Assembly (NCBI RefSeq): GCF_000720135.1
Contig: NZ_JOIU01000001.1
Coordinates: 248,001-312,000 of the forward strand
From: Streptomyces sp. NRRL S-1022
Lineage (GTDB): Bacteria > Actinomycetota > Actinomycetes > Streptomycetales > Streptomycetaceae
DNA length: 64,000 nt
Direction: 5' to 3'
Part shown: one piece after another, positions 1 through 8,827 of the stretch
How the letters are laid out: each line of letters begins with the position of its first letter
Numbering within the stretch: the first letter of the stretch is position 1
The notes under the pieces: generated by a model
Database searches by the model: none
Seen by the model: only the letters and a program-made list of their open reading frames with translations
Told to the model about the DNA's origin: nothing
Program-made: the position numbers and the translations under genes

Positions 1-1760
1 CACCGGACGCGATGCGGGACGTCGCGGCGCCGCAGCGCGGCGAGATAGCGCTCGATCTGTTCCGGAGGGCACTTCTCGTCGTCCGCCGAGGCGGCGAGGA
101 AGAGCGGGCCGCGTACGCGGCCCACATAGGTCATCGGGCAGGCCGCGCGATAGCGGTGTGGCACCTGCTCGGGGGTGCCGCCGAAGAGGCGGTCGTCGAC
201 CTCCCGCAGCGCTGGCGTCGTCGCCCGGTACGCCGCCGTGTAGTCGGCCACCGGGGCGACGGCCAGCCCCACGTCCCACAGCCGGGGCTGGACGCCCATC
301 GCCAGCAGCGTCAGATAGCCGCCCCAGGAGTAGCCGCACAGGCCGGTACGGCCCGGCTCCGAGACTCCCGCGTCGATGAGGTGGCCGCGCACCGCGGCGA
401 GGTCTTCGAGCTGGGCGAGGCCGACCCGGTGGCCGAAGTCGTCCCGCCAGCGGGGGCCGTAGCCCGTCGAGCCGCGGTAGTTGGTGCGCACCACGGCGAA
501 TCCGGCCCGGACCAGGGCCTCGGTCCGGGCGTCATAGGCGTCCCTGTCGTGGGTGTGGGGCCCGCCGTGGACGAGGAAGACCGTCGGCCAGGGGCGGTGG
601 CCCGCCCTGCGGCCGGGCGGGGTGGCCACAAAGCTGTGGATCTGCCCGTACGGCCGACGTGTCCACAGTTCGCGGCGCCTGGATCCGGTCGTTCCGCCGG
701 GCGCGGTGCCGCGTGACGCCGTCGTGGAGCGGCCGGAGTGGCCGGAGTGGCCGGAGCGGTCGGGACGTTCCGGGGGTTCGGGGTGCTCCGCACTTTCCGG
801 GCTTTCCGGGTGGTAGATCAGTGGCCGGGGCGGTTCGCCGTCGCGGCTCCACAGGCAGTGGACCGTGCGGTCGGGTGCGCAGGAGAAGTCGATGATCGTG
901 CCCTCGGGCGTGGGAAGCACCGTGGTCGTACCGCGGTCGAGGTCGGCGCGGAGCAGGCGGCTGCGTCCCGCCCGGTCCTGCTGGACCAGCGCCGTGCGGC
1001 CGGGCCCGTACCAGCAGGCGGTGATCTCCGTATCGAAGTCGAGGGCGGAGCCGGGACCGTGCGTACGGATCCCCTCGCCCTGCCGCCAGAAGGCCAGGGT
1101 GTAGCGGCCCGCGCGTTCGAGGACGAGCAGCAGTTCCGGCCGTGCGGTGGTGAGGTCCGGGCGGAAGCCCAGCGCCCACACCGCGCCGGCGTCGCCGTCC
1201 CCCGCTGCGCCGGGGATGGCGTCCACGAGGACGCCGGAGGCCGGTGACCACAGCCGGACCGCGGCCGGTCCGGTCGGGCACCCCGCGGTGGCCAGCAGTC
1301 GGCCGCCGGGGGCCAGGCCCACCACTGCCGCATAGCCGGGCTCCTCGGCCACCAGGCGGGCGCGCTCGCCCGGTCGGCCGAGGTAGTAGCGCGAGCGGTC
1401 CGCGACCCCGACGCCGACGGCGGCGAGGCCGCTGCGGGGGTCGAAGGCCAGGCCGTGCATCCGCCCGGCGGGTACGCCGTCGAGCGCCGGGCGCGGGTGC
1501 CCGCCCTCGAACGGCCCGCGCAGCCAGCGGCCTTGACCGCCGGGAGCGGCGTCGAACCACCACAGGCCGTGGCCGTCCGGCTCGATGGCGGCGGTCTCCA
1601 CACCCAGCGGTGCGGTGGTGGCCTGGCGGCGCTGACCCGTCGTCAGATCCCAGGCCACGATCTGCGGGAGACCGTCCACATACCGGGTCTCGACCGCTCG
1701 CCGTCCGTCGCGGGCGGCGAAGGACGGGACGTGCACCGCCGTTCCGATACCGCCGCTCAT
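1..1760 (-). CDS. S9 family prolyl-oligopeptidase-like serine peptidase (3' end beyond window)
   Basis: Open from ATG at 1760 (GGGAGGG ribosome site just upstream) to the window edge without a stop, at least 586 residues. The N-terminal half looks like the beta-propeller of S9 peptidases. The C-terminal half is the alpha/beta-hydrolase catalytic domain: HGGPHTH near residue 398 (oxyanion region), NYRGSTGYG, and the nucleophile elbow GYSWGGY with Ser478. The Asp/His of the triad would lie at or beyond the edge. The family cleaves short peptides or acylated amino acids, usually in the cytoplasm; no signal peptide is visible. A Pro/Glu/Ser/Arg-rich linker (about residues 317-345, with repeated Gly-His-Ser) sits between propeller and catalytic domain. 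The next gene is divergent. The substrate cannot be told. Confidence 0.9.
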   Translation of the reverse strand, partial: MSGGIGTAVHVPSFAARDGRRAVETRYVDGLPQIVAWDLTTGQRRQATTAPLGVETAAIEPDGHGLWWFDAAPGGQGRWLRGPFEGGHPRPALDGVPAGRMHGLAFDPRSGLAAVGVGVADRSRYYLGRPGERARLVAEEPGYAAVVGLAPGGRLLATAGCPTGPAAVRLWSPASGVLVDAIPGAAGDGDAGAVWALGFRPDLTTARPELLLVLERAGRYTLAFWRQGEGIRTHGPGSALDFDTEITACWYGPGRTALVQQDRAGRSRLLRADLDRGTTTVLPTPEGTIIDFSCAPDRTVHCLWSRDGEPPRPLIYHPESPESAEHPEPPERPDRSGHSGHSGRSTTASRGTAPGGTTGSRRRELWTRRPYGQIHSFVATPPGRRAGHRPWPTVFLVHGGPHTHDRDAYDARTEALVRAGFAVVRTNYRGSTGYGPRWRDDFGHRVGLAQLEDLAAVRGHLIDAGVSEPGRTGLCGYSWGGYLTLLAMGVQPRLWDVGLAVAPVADYTAAYRATTPALREVDDRLFGGTPEQVPHRYRAACPMTYVGRVRGPLFLAASADDEKCPPEQIERYLAALRRRDVPHRVR

Positions 1761-1991
1761 CGCCGTCCCTCCCTTCGTTGGTGTCCGCTTCCGCCGCCGG
1801 CGGCCTTGGCTGTGGTGGGCTCCGACGGCCATCACACTGCCGGACGGGCGGGCCGCGTGGCAGGGAAGAAAGCGCAGCGGCACCGACAGTGAGCTACTGC
1901 CGGTCCTTCCCTGGCACCGGACGGTGGGCGGGCGACAGGGTGCGGGGGCGACCACATGGTCCGGACCCACCGAGGAGAAAGGGGCGACCCG

Positions 1992-3269
1992 ATGACGATC
2001 GCGGCGACCCGGCCCGGCGCAGCCCCCGTCCCACCCGGCGGAGCGCCGAACGGCACACCGGGTGGCAGGCCGAGCCGTGCGCTGACGGCGGTCTATGTCG
2101 CGGGCGCGGTGACGGCGTTGGGCACCCAGATGACCATGCTCGCGCTGCCCTGGCTGGTGCTGGAGACCACCGGCTCGGCCACCCGGGCGGGCCTGGTCTT
2201 CGCGGCCCAGGTGCTGCCCATGGCGCTGTTCGGCTTCGCGGGCGGAGAGGTCATCCAGCGCCTGGGCGCCCGCCGGACCATGGTCGTCTCCGATCTCGCC
2301 CGCGCTCCGGTGGTGGCGCTGATCCCGCTGCTGCAGACCCTGGGCGCGCTCAATCTGGCCGTCCTCGTGGCGATCGTCGCGGCGCTCGGGGCGCTGGCCG
2401 TTCCGTACCACGCGGCACAGCGGGTGCTGGCGATGGAACTGCTGAGCCCGCACGCCCGCTCTCTGGCCCGCGCCAACAGCGCGCTGGCAGGTGTGCAGAA
2501 CGGCTCGGCGTTCGCCGGACCGGCGCTCGCGGGTGCGCTGATCCCGCTGGTGGGGACCACATCGGTGGTGTGGCTGGACGCGGCCACGTTCGCCTTCTCC
2601 GGGTTGCTGCTGCTGCACCGCGTCCCGGCAGGGGGTGGCGGGGCCGGAGGGTCCGTGGGCGGGCCCCGCGGCCTGTGGGCGGGGGTGCGGCATCTGTGCG
2701 GCGACTGGTTCCTGAGCCGGGCGATGCTGTCCACCGTGGTGTTCGGGCTGATGCTGCGAACCCTGATGATCACCATGCCGGTGCTGGCGTTCGCCCGGTT
2801 CGGGGGGGACGCCAGGGTCGGCGGCCTGCTGATCGCCGCCGATGGCGCCGGTGGCCTGGTGGGCTCGGTGGCCGCCTATGTGCTGGCGGCACGGGTCGCC
2901 CCCGTACGACTCGCCTGTACGGCCCTGGTCTGCGTCGCTCTGCCCCTGTGGACGCTCCTGGTGCCCGTGCCAGCCGGCGTGCTCGTCGTCGCCGTCGGCC
3001 TGTCATCGGCCGCCGCGCCCCTGGCGAACGCGCCGCTGATGGGCCTGCTCTCCGCCCGGCTGCCGGACGGCTTCGGGCCCAAGGTGTTGCAGGCCGTGGT
3101 CACGATCAGCACCCTGGCCGGGCCGCTGGGCTTCCTGGCCGCGGGCGCCGTGCTGGACCGGGCCGGTGTCGCGGCGACCCTGTGGGGCGTCGCCGCGCTC
3201 GCGACGTTCGGCAGCGGCAATCTGATCCTGGCCCTGCGCCGCCTCCAGGCCAGCGGGGACCCGGACTGA
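1992..3269 (+). CDS. MFS transporter, EntS/macrolide-efflux-like
   Basis: A 425-residue polytopic membrane protein with about 12 hydrophobic segments. After a Pro/Gly-rich cytoplasmic start it shows the MFS pattern of TMS1 (alternate Ala/Gly/Leu), the loop 2-3 motif ending GARR, and a second half beginning near the RAMLSTVV segment. Organisation resembles MFS_3 exporters (enterobactin or macrolide efflux). Start chosen at ATG 1992 because a GAGGAGAAAGGGG ribosome site lies just upstream; an in-frame ATG at 1956 lacks one. It likely exports a small molecule by proton antiport; the substrate is unknown. Transcribed away from the S9 peptidase gene across a 231-bp gap. Confidence 0.88.
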   Translation: MTIAATRPGAAPVPPGGAPNGTPGGRPSRALTAVYVAGAVTALGTQMTMLALPWLVLETTGSATRAGLVFAAQVLPMALFGFAGGEVIQRLGARRTMVVSDLARAPVVALIPLLQTLGALNLAVLVAIVAALGALAVPYHAAQRVLAMELLSPHARSLARANSALAGVQNGSAFAGPALAGALIPLVGTTSVVWLDAATFAFSGLLLLHRVPAGGGGAGGSVGGPRGLWAGVRHLCGDWFLSRAMLSTVVFGLMLRTLMITMPVLAFARFGGDARVGGLLIAADGAGGLVGSVAAYVLAARVAPVRLACTALVCVALPLWTLLVPVPAGVLVVAVGLSSAAAPLANAPLMGLLSARLPDGFGPKVLQAVVTISTLAGPLGFLAAGAVLDRAGVAATLWGVAALATFGSGNLILALRRLQASGDPD

Positions 3270-3282
3270 CCTGGTCTTCCGA

Positions 3283-3394
3283 GAAGACCCCGGTGGACGA
3301 GGGGCACGCGGCGGGAGGCCGTGGCCGCGGCCAGCACCGGCGAGAGCAGCGCGTAGGCGAGCGCGGAGAAGGTGACCAACTGGCCCGTGACGGA
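3283..3394 (-). pseudogene. Fragment of a second MFS exporter
   Basis: On the minus strand a short open stretch reads TGQLVT, FSALAYALLSPVLAA and TASRR. This is the TMS2 and loop 2-3 pattern of DHA1 drug exporters (the chloramphenicol/arabinose-efflux type). It has no start or stop of its own and abuts the IS481 remnant at about 3395. It is probably all that is left of a transporter gene destroyed when the element and an associated deletion arrived. Assignment rests on about 35 residues only. Confidence 0.5.
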
Positions 3395-4385
3395 TGTATG
3401 AGGCCAGGACGTTGGTGACGGTCTGCCTGAGTGTTGTCGCGGGTGGTTGTCCGTCGAGGGCGGTGTGGGGTCGGTGGTAGTTGTAGTGGATGTTCCACAC
3501 CGCCAGCGCCTGGGCGCGCTGGTTTTCTGAGGTCCAGGTGCGTGCGTACAGGAACTCTTCTGCCAGGATCCGGTTGTACCGTTCCACTTTCCCATTGTGC
3601 CGGGGCGTGTACGGTCGGGTGCCGTGAGCCGAGTAGGGCGCGGGTGAACGCGTCGGCCCGGTAGCAGGCACCATTGTCGGTAACGAGCCGTTCGATGCGG
3701 GTGATGCCGTGTGCAGCAAACCACGCCCTGGCTCGGTGCAGGAATGTAATCGCCGTCGAGGCTTTCTCATCCGGCAAGGGCTCGGTGTAGGCGAGGCGGG
3801 TGTGCCCGTCGACCGCGGAGTGTAGGTACACGTACCCTCCACGGCCGGTCTTCTTCTTGTTCCGGCTGACTGCCCGGGAGTGGTCGCTGTCTCGGCCGTG
3901 GGCTCGCCATCAGCCGCCGTCAGGTATTCGTCCGACCTTCTTCACGTCGATGTGCACCATCTGTCCCGGCCGGCGAGCGGTGATTGTGCGTGGTTTCCGA
4001 GTGGTGTGGCCGTCGGGATCGATGAATCGGCGTCTGCTCAGACGGAATGGGAGAGGTGCCGGGTGACGGTGCGACGGCTCACAGTGGGCCCGGTCTGGCT
4101 GAGTTCGAAGGCGATTCGTCCTGCGGACCACTTGTGGGTTCGGCGCATCTGCTCGATCCGCTCCACTACCTCGCCTGGTATTGCTGTGGGTTGACGGTGA
4201 GGTGTGGAGGACCGGTCGTGCAGGCCGAGCTCACCATGGCGACGGTACCGGTTGACCCACTTGGACGCGCATGCCCTGGAGATGCCCATCTCCGCAGCAA
4301 CGTGGGCGATCGGGCGTGACTGGCATCGCTCGACAAGTCGCCTGCGGCCCTCAACGGAGAGCGGCGCGTTGGCATGGGTGCCCAT
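3395..4385 (-). pseudogene. IS481-family transposase, multiply frameshifted
   Basis: The N-terminus from ATG 4385 is the typical IS481 helix-turn-helix start (MGTHANAPLSVEGRRRL, then a WVNRYRRHG helix). It continues in other frames with the catalytic core: TITARRPGQMVHIDVKK (first Asp) near 3950, LVTDNGACYRADAF (second Asp) near 3690, then HNGKVERYNRILAEEF (Glu) near 3580 and the C-terminal HYNYHRPHTALDG. At least three frame changes are needed, so the gene is dead. The transposase start codon overlaps the stop codon of the hydrolase next door by one base. No convincing terminal inverted repeats were found; the 3' end merges into the MFS fragment. Confidence 0.85.
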
Positions 4386-5182
4386 CAGATCGCGGCGAGG
4401 TTGTTGAGCAGGCGCCCCAGCTCTGCCGGCGCCTGAATGTGGGCCAGGTGACCCTGGCCAGGAAGTTCGTGGACTCCAGCATGCGCGACGTGCTGCCGCA
4501 CGAGGTCGAGCGACGTTCCGTAGGGGGCCGTTCCGCGATTACGCTGGCCGATGATCAAGTCGACTTGCTCCGCCTGCTGTGCCATCAGATCCGGAGGCGG
4601 TGTCGCGTTGAGCGCGCCGAGTTCGGCGTACAGCGGTCCGCTCAAGCGACGCAGTATCGCCCAACTGTGAGGATCGGCCCGAAGGTCATCGACATACGCT
4701 GCGGAGAAGCCGGAGATCTGCCGATTGACGATCTCGACGCAGCGATCCCAGTCCGCCGTCTCCGCTGCCGCCTTCAGGTCCGGCAGCGCATGGCGTCCGA
4801 ACGGCTGCATCACCGGCTCATAGGCGATCATCTGGTGAATCGGACGCTCGTTGGTGGCCAGCAAGGTGATCATGCCGCCGTAGCTCCAACCGAAGAGAGC
4901 CCTCGCGCTGTCGAACTCGTCAAGGACCACGCCGAGGTCCTCAACCTCTGTCCGCAGCGAGTACGAGTTGGTCAACGGCCCCGAGGGGGCACGGCCGCGA
5001 CGGTTCACGACTACCACTGAGGGCCAAGCGTCGATGGCGCCCGCCACATCGCGCCACGTATGCGCATCGCTCATCACGCCCGGGACGACGACGAGGCCCG
5101 GAGTGTCCGGCTCCCCGTACACATCAACCGTGACCCAGCTGTCTCCGCCGACCGACAGCTTCTTCTGAATCGTTCGCTCCAT
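4385..5182 (-). CDS. Alpha/beta-fold hydrolase
   Basis: 265 residues from ATG 5182. The nucleophile elbow is GWSYGG (Ser100), preceded by an NRRGRAPSG strand-turn typical of small actinobacterial esterase-like hydrolases. A C-terminal GQGHLAH around residue 245 supplies the catalytic His. No signal peptide, so cytoplasmic. The start codon lies inside a perfect 15-bp inverted repeat shared with the divergent TetR gene. Upstream on the minus strand a TTGCAT and a TAATAG box about 18 bp apart place the likely transcription start at or next to the ATG, so the message may be leaderless (inference). The gene is probably the target of the adjacent TetR regulator. The 3' end abuts the IS481 remnant, but the protein end looks natural. 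Confidence 0.88.
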   Translation of the reverse strand: MERTIQKKLSVGGDSWVTVDVYGEPDTPGLVVVPGVMSDAHTWRDVAGAIDAWPSVVVVNRRGRAPSGPLTNSYSLRTEVEDLGVVLDEFDSARALFGWSYGGMITLLATNERPIHQMIAYEPVMQPFGRHALPDLKAAAETADWDRCVEIVNRQISGFSAAYVDDLRADPHSWAILRRLSGPLYAELGALNATPPPDLMAQQAEQVDLIIGQRNRGTAPYGTSLDLVRQHVAHAGVHELPGQGHLAHIQAPAELGRLLNNLAAI

Positions 5183-5204
5183 AAATCTATTATGGAGCGA
5201 ACGA
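5170..5204. promoter_or_regulatory. Perfect inverted repeat, likely TetR operator between divergent genes
   Basis: TCGTTCGCTCCATAA (5170-5184), spacer ATCTA, then its exact reverse complement TTATGGAGCGAACGA (5190-5204). The size and position fit a TetR-dimer operator. It covers the hydrolase ATG (5182) on one strand and an in-frame ATG (5192) of the TetR gene on the other, so both products could begin MERTI. Binding would block both promoters. Confidence 0.75.
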
Positions 5205-5218
5205 TCTACAATGCAAAC

Positions 5219-5839
5219 GTGACTGAACGCAACCGCGGACGCCCCCGAGCCTTCGACCGCGACCGTGCGGTCCTTGACGCCGCTCGCCTCTTCTGGCGAC
5301 GCGGCTACTCCGGCACCTCGACCCGCACCCTGGCCGCGACTCTCGGGCTTTCCACCTCCAGCCTCTACGCCGCCTTCGGCAGCAAGGCCGGACTGTTCGA
5401 GGAAGCGGTGCGGACCTACGCCGAGCGGTACCGCGAGATCTACCAGCAGGCAGTTGCCGAGAATGACATCCAGACGGTCATCGAACGCATCCTCACCGAC
5501 TCGGTCCACGAGTTCACCCAGCCAAGCGACACGCACCCCGGATGCCTCATCAGCAGCGCCGTGATGACCGACAGCACGAGCACGCTCGATACCAGCGCCT
5601 ACGTCGCCGAGCTGCACAGCTCGAACGAGCAGGCCCTCCTCGTGCGCATCGAACGAGCGATCCAGGACGGGGAACTAGCCGCGGGCACCAACGCAGTGGC
5701 CCTGACCGGACTCATCCAATCCGTCTGGCACGGATTGTCGGTGCGATCCAACGTCGACACGGCTCGCGAGGACCTGCTCGCGACGGCGCAACTTGCTCAT
5801 CAGCTGATCTGCCAACAACTCACGTCACCAACGTCCTGA
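5219..5839 (+). CDS. TetR/AcrR-family transcriptional regulator
   Basis: 206 residues from GTG 5219 (alternative ATG 5192 adds nine residues encoded by the palindrome). The N-terminal DNA-binding domain is intact: RGRPRAFDRDRAVLDAARLFW, then GYSGTSTRTLAATLGLSTSSLYAAFGSKAGLF, the standard TetR helix-turn-helix. The C-terminal half is the variable ligand-binding all-helical domain with a TetR_C_16-like LISSAVMTD stretch. The GTG start is preferred because a TACAAT box sits 7 bp before it, suggesting a leaderless transcript. Divergent from the hydrolase, which it presumably represses together with itself. The ligand is unknown. Confidence 0.9.
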   Translation: MTERNRGRPRAFDRDRAVLDAARLFWRRGYSGTSTRTLAATLGLSTSSLYAAFGSKAGLFEEAVRTYAERYREIYQQAVAENDIQTVIERILTDSVHEFTQPSDTHPGCLISSAVMTDSTSTLDTSAYVAELHSSNEQALLVRIERAIQDGELAAGTNAVALTGLIQSVWHGLSVRSNVDTAREDLLATAQLAHQLICQQLTSPTS

Positions 5840-5965
5840 CCCGCAACACTTAGCTACACATCCGAGGACCGCGACCGCCGCCGCGAAGGCCGGCCGGCGC
5901 GGCGGGAGTCCGTCGATTCTCGGCCCCGGCGGGTGCGACCCGCCGGGGCCACCGCGTCGTGGGGT

Positions 5966-7084
5966 TCAGGCGAGGCTGCCGACGAGGCCCACGTGGAAGG
6001 GGGTGAGCTCGTCGTGACGCCCGGAGAGGACCTTCGCCAGCCACTCGGGGTCACCCAGGAGGGCGCGGCCCACGGCGACCAAGTCGAACTCGTCGCGCTC
6101 CATGCGGTCGAGGAGGCCCTCGATGTCCGTCACGCGGGCCTGCTCCCCTTGGAACACCTGGAGGAACTCGTTGCTCAGGCCGACCGAGCCGACGCTGATG
6201 GCGGGCCTGCCGGAGACCTTCTTCGCCCAGCCCGCCAGGTTGAGGTCGGAGCCCTCGAACTCTGGCAGGTGGAACCGGCGGGTGGAGCAGTGGAAGACGT
6301 CGGCGCCCGCCTCCGCCAGCAGGCCGAGGAAAGTCTCCAGTTCCTGCGGGGTCTCGACGATCCGGGCGTCGTAGTGGTTCACCTTCCACTGGGAGAACCG
6401 GAAGGAGATGGGGAACTCGTCGGACACGGCCGCCCGGCAGGCGGCAACGACCTCGGCCGCGAAACGGGTACGGCCGGCCACGTCACCGCCGTATCCGTCG
6501 GTGCGCCGATTGGTGTGGGACCACAGGAACTGGTCGATGAGGTAGCCGTGGCCCCCGTGGATCTCGACGCCGTCGAACCCGAGGGTCTCGGCCGCGGCCG
6601 CGGCCGCGGCGTAGGCGGCCACCACGTTGTCGATGTCGGCCTGCGTCATGGCGTGGCCCGACCGCGTGCCGTCCAGACCGATGCCGGAGGGGCCGATCGC
6701 CGGGGCGTCGGGCACGGGCGGGTTGCCGGGGGTGCGGTCCATACCGACGTGCCAGAGCTGCGGCATGATCCTGCCGCTCTCCTGGTGCACCGCGTCGGCC
6801 ACCGCGGACCAGCCGGCCAGCGCCTCGTCACCGTGGAAGTGCGGGACCCGGGCGCTGTTGCCCGCGGCGTCGTGGCCGACGTAGGTGCCCTCGGTGATGA
6901 TCAGGCCGACGCCGCCCGCCGCCCGCCGGGCATAGTAGCGCGCCACGTCGTCGCCCGGGACTCCGCCGGGGGAGAACTCGCGCGTCATCGGCGCCATCAC
7001 GACACGGTTGGGCAGGGTCAGGCCTCCCAGGGAGAAAGGGCGGACCAGGTGGTCCTTGGCACGCTCGACCGGATTCGCGGGCAT
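5966..7084 (-). CDS. NADH:flavin oxidoreductase, old yellow enzyme family
   Basis: 372 residues from ATG 7084 (an upstream in-frame ATG at 7117 has no better ribosome site). It is an FMN-binding TIM barrel: LPNRVVMAPMTR at the N-terminus, GLIITEGTYV, the substrate-binding pair His176/His179 in EIHGGHGYLIDQFLW, and NRRTDGYGG. Expected activity is NAD(P)H-dependent reduction of activated C=C bonds (enones, quinones, nitro-esters) in the cytoplasm. It lies 138 bp downstream of the DHA2 exporter on the same strand and is probably the last gene of a TetR-controlled redox/export operon (8.8-9.4 kb upstream genes). The physiological substrate is unknown. Confidence 0.92.
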   Translation of the reverse strand: MPANPVERAKDHLVRPFSLGGLTLPNRVVMAPMTREFSPGGVPGDDVARYYARRAAGGVGLIITEGTYVGHDAAGNSARVPHFHGDEALAGWSAVADAVHQESGRIMPQLWHVGMDRTPGNPPVPDAPAIGPSGIGLDGTRSGHAMTQADIDNVVAAYAAAAAAAETLGFDGVEIHGGHGYLIDQFLWSHTNRRTDGYGGDVAGRTRFAAEVVAACRAAVSDEFPISFRFSQWKVNHYDARIVETPQELETFLGLLAEAGADVFHCSTRRFHLPEFEGSDLNLAGWAKKVSGRPAISVGSVGLSNEFLQVFQGEQARVTDIEGLLDRMERDEFDLVAVGRALLGDPEWLAKVLSGRHDELTPFHVGLVGSLA

Positions 7085-7222
7085 CAGTGTCTGCCTTCGA
7101 TAAGGAGCCGACCGCACGGGTACGGGGGATTGGTGATGCGCCGTGCGGTCGGCGGCTCGGATGGGTTGGTGGTGCCGGGGGGCCGGCCAGGTGCCGGGGG
7201 CACCCCGGGACCTGGTCCGCCC

Positions 7223-8797
7223 TCAGTCGGCGGGGGGAATCCGGACGGAGTCCGCCGCCGGGTCGCTCCCGGTGACGGCCGTCACCGGGTCGGGGGCCGG
7301 TGCCGCCGCGCGGATGAACCACGCGGTGGCGAACGTGATCACGGACAGCGCGGCCGCGCCGACCACCACACCGTGCAGTCCGCTGCTGACGGCGTCCTCG
7401 ACGGTGTGGCGCACCCCTGCGGACATGTCCTTGAGCAGGGCGGGGGTCAGTTCTCCCCCGACGGTCAGCCGCTTCTCGGCGTTCGGTCCGAGCCGCTCCG
7501 CCAGGACGTCGGCCATGCGGCTGCTGTGCACGGCTCCGAGGACGGCGACACCGAGGGAACCACCGATCGTACGCACCAGGGTGACGGTGCCGGTCGCCGC
7601 GCCCATGTCGCGAGGAGCGGCGTGGTTCATGGTGGTGAGCAGGGTGCTCTGCATGAGGATACCGACCCCCACCCCGACGACAAGGGTCAGTGCCGAGGCC
7701 GCGGCGAGCGGGGTGTCCGCGCCGAGCAGGAGCAGCAGCAGCACCCCGCCGACGGTGACGACGCCGCCGGTGAGCGGTACGACGCGCTCCATGCCCCCGC
7801 GGTCCATCAGCCGCCCGGTGGTGAGCTGCGCCGCCAGCATGCCGAGCATCAGGGGCAGGATCACCATGCCGCTGACCGTGGGTGAGGCACCCTGGACGAA
7901 CTGCATGTACGGCGGCAGGTAGTTGATGACGGACACGAGGGTCGCGCCGACCAGGAAGCTGAGGACCTGGGCAAGGGTGAACTCCCGGCTGGCGAACAGC
8001 CGCGGCGGCGTGATGGGTTCGGCGGCGCGCCGTTCCACCCGGACGAACCAGGCGAGGCACGCCACCACCAGCACGGAGAGGGCCGCGATCTGCCAGGACG
8101 TCCACGCGTAGGTGGTGCCCGCCCAGCCCGCCAGGAGGGTGAGGCCGAGGATGCCGGTGGTGAGCAGGGCGGCGCCGAGGTAGTCGACCCGTCCGGCGCC
8201 CCGTTGGGCTGGCAGCCGAACACCCTTGGCGACGGCCAGCAGGGCCACGATGCCGATGGGGACGTTCACGTAGAACGTCCAGCGCCAGTTCACGTAGTCG
8301 GTGATGAACCCGCCGAGCAGGGGGCCGCCGACGAACGACACCGGCAGCATGACGCCCACCATCGACTGGATGCGGCCGCGCTCCTGCGGGGGCGCCAGCA
8401 CCCCGATGACCGCGAGGGCACCGACCGTCAGGCCGCCCGCGCCGAGACCTTGGACGGCCCGGAAGGCGATGAGCTGCCCCATGGTCTGTGCCAGGCCGCA
8501 CAGCACCGTGCCGACCAGGAAGAGCAGCACGGAGTAGCTGTAGGCGCCCTTGCGCCCGTAGAGGTCGCCGAGCTTGCCCCAGAGGGGGGTGGCGGCCGCC
8601 ATGGTGAGCAGGTACGCCGTCACCGACCAGGAGAAGTGGTCCAGGCCGCCCAGATCACCCACGATCGTGGGCAGCGCGGTACTGACGATCTGCCCGTCGA
8701 GCGTCGCCAGGAAGATCCCGAGCATCAGCCCGAAGACGCCGAGCCGGGGTAAGGCGGGCCGGTCGGACGAGGACGTGGGTGTCGAAGGGTCGTTCAT
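7223..8797 (-). CDS. DHA2-family (EmrB/QacA type, 14-TMS) MFS exporter
   Basis: 524 residues. Motifs of the DHA2 family are visible: TLDGQIVSTALPTIVGDLGG in TMS1 (family motif D1), LWGKLGDLYGRKGAYS in loop 2-3 (motif A), RAVQGLGAGGLTVGALAVIG in TMS4 (motif B), and a VGGPLLGGFITDYVNWRWTFYVNVPIG segment (motif C plus the next helix). Length matches 14-TMS proton antiporters exporting drugs or amphiphilic metabolites. It sits 30 bp after the FMN-reductase pseudogene and before the OYE gene, all on the minus strand, opposite the TetR regulator. This suggests co-induction by a toxic electrophile or dye (inference). Confidence 0.93.
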   Translation of the reverse strand: MNDPSTPTSSSDRPALPRLGVFGLMLGIFLATLDGQIVSTALPTIVGDLGGLDHFSWSVTAYLLTMAAATPLWGKLGDLYGRKGAYSYSVLLFLVGTVLCGLAQTMGQLIAFRAVQGLGAGGLTVGALAVIGVLAPPQERGRIQSMVGVMLPVSFVGGPLLGGFITDYVNWRWTFYVNVPIGIVALLAVAKGVRLPAQRGAGRVDYLGAALLTTGILGLTLLAGWAGTTYAWTSWQIAALSVLVVACLAWFVRVERRAAEPITPPRLFASREFTLAQVLSFLVGATLVSVINYLPPYMQFVQGASPTVSGMVILPLMLGMLAAQLTTGRLMDRGGMERVVPLTGGVVTVGGVLLLLLLGADTPLAAASALTLVVGVGVGILMQSTLLTTMNHAAPRDMGAATGTVTLVRTIGGSLGVAVLGAVHSSRMADVLAERLGPNAEKRLTVGGELTPALLKDMSAGVRHTVEDAVSSGLHGVVVGAAALSVITFATAWFIRAAAPAPDPVTAVTGSDPAADSVRIPPAD

Positions 8798-8827
8798 CGC
8801 TGCCCCCAGGACGCGAGTGGCGGGACG

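Noticed and set aside
532..1563. Long Arg/Pro-rich minus-strand frames inside the S9 peptidase gene
   Set aside because: They are shadows of the S9 frame, with composition typical of out-of-frame high-GC DNA and none of the catalytic motifs.
1244..3418. Plus-strand frame of 724 residues overlapping the MFS exporter
   Set aside because: Arg/Gly-rich and without motifs; the real MFS frame occupies the same region with clear family features.
5933..7885. 650-residue plus-strand frame opposite the OYE and DHA2 genes
   Set aside because: His/Gly/Asp-rich shadow of the two minus-strand genes; no start signal or family.
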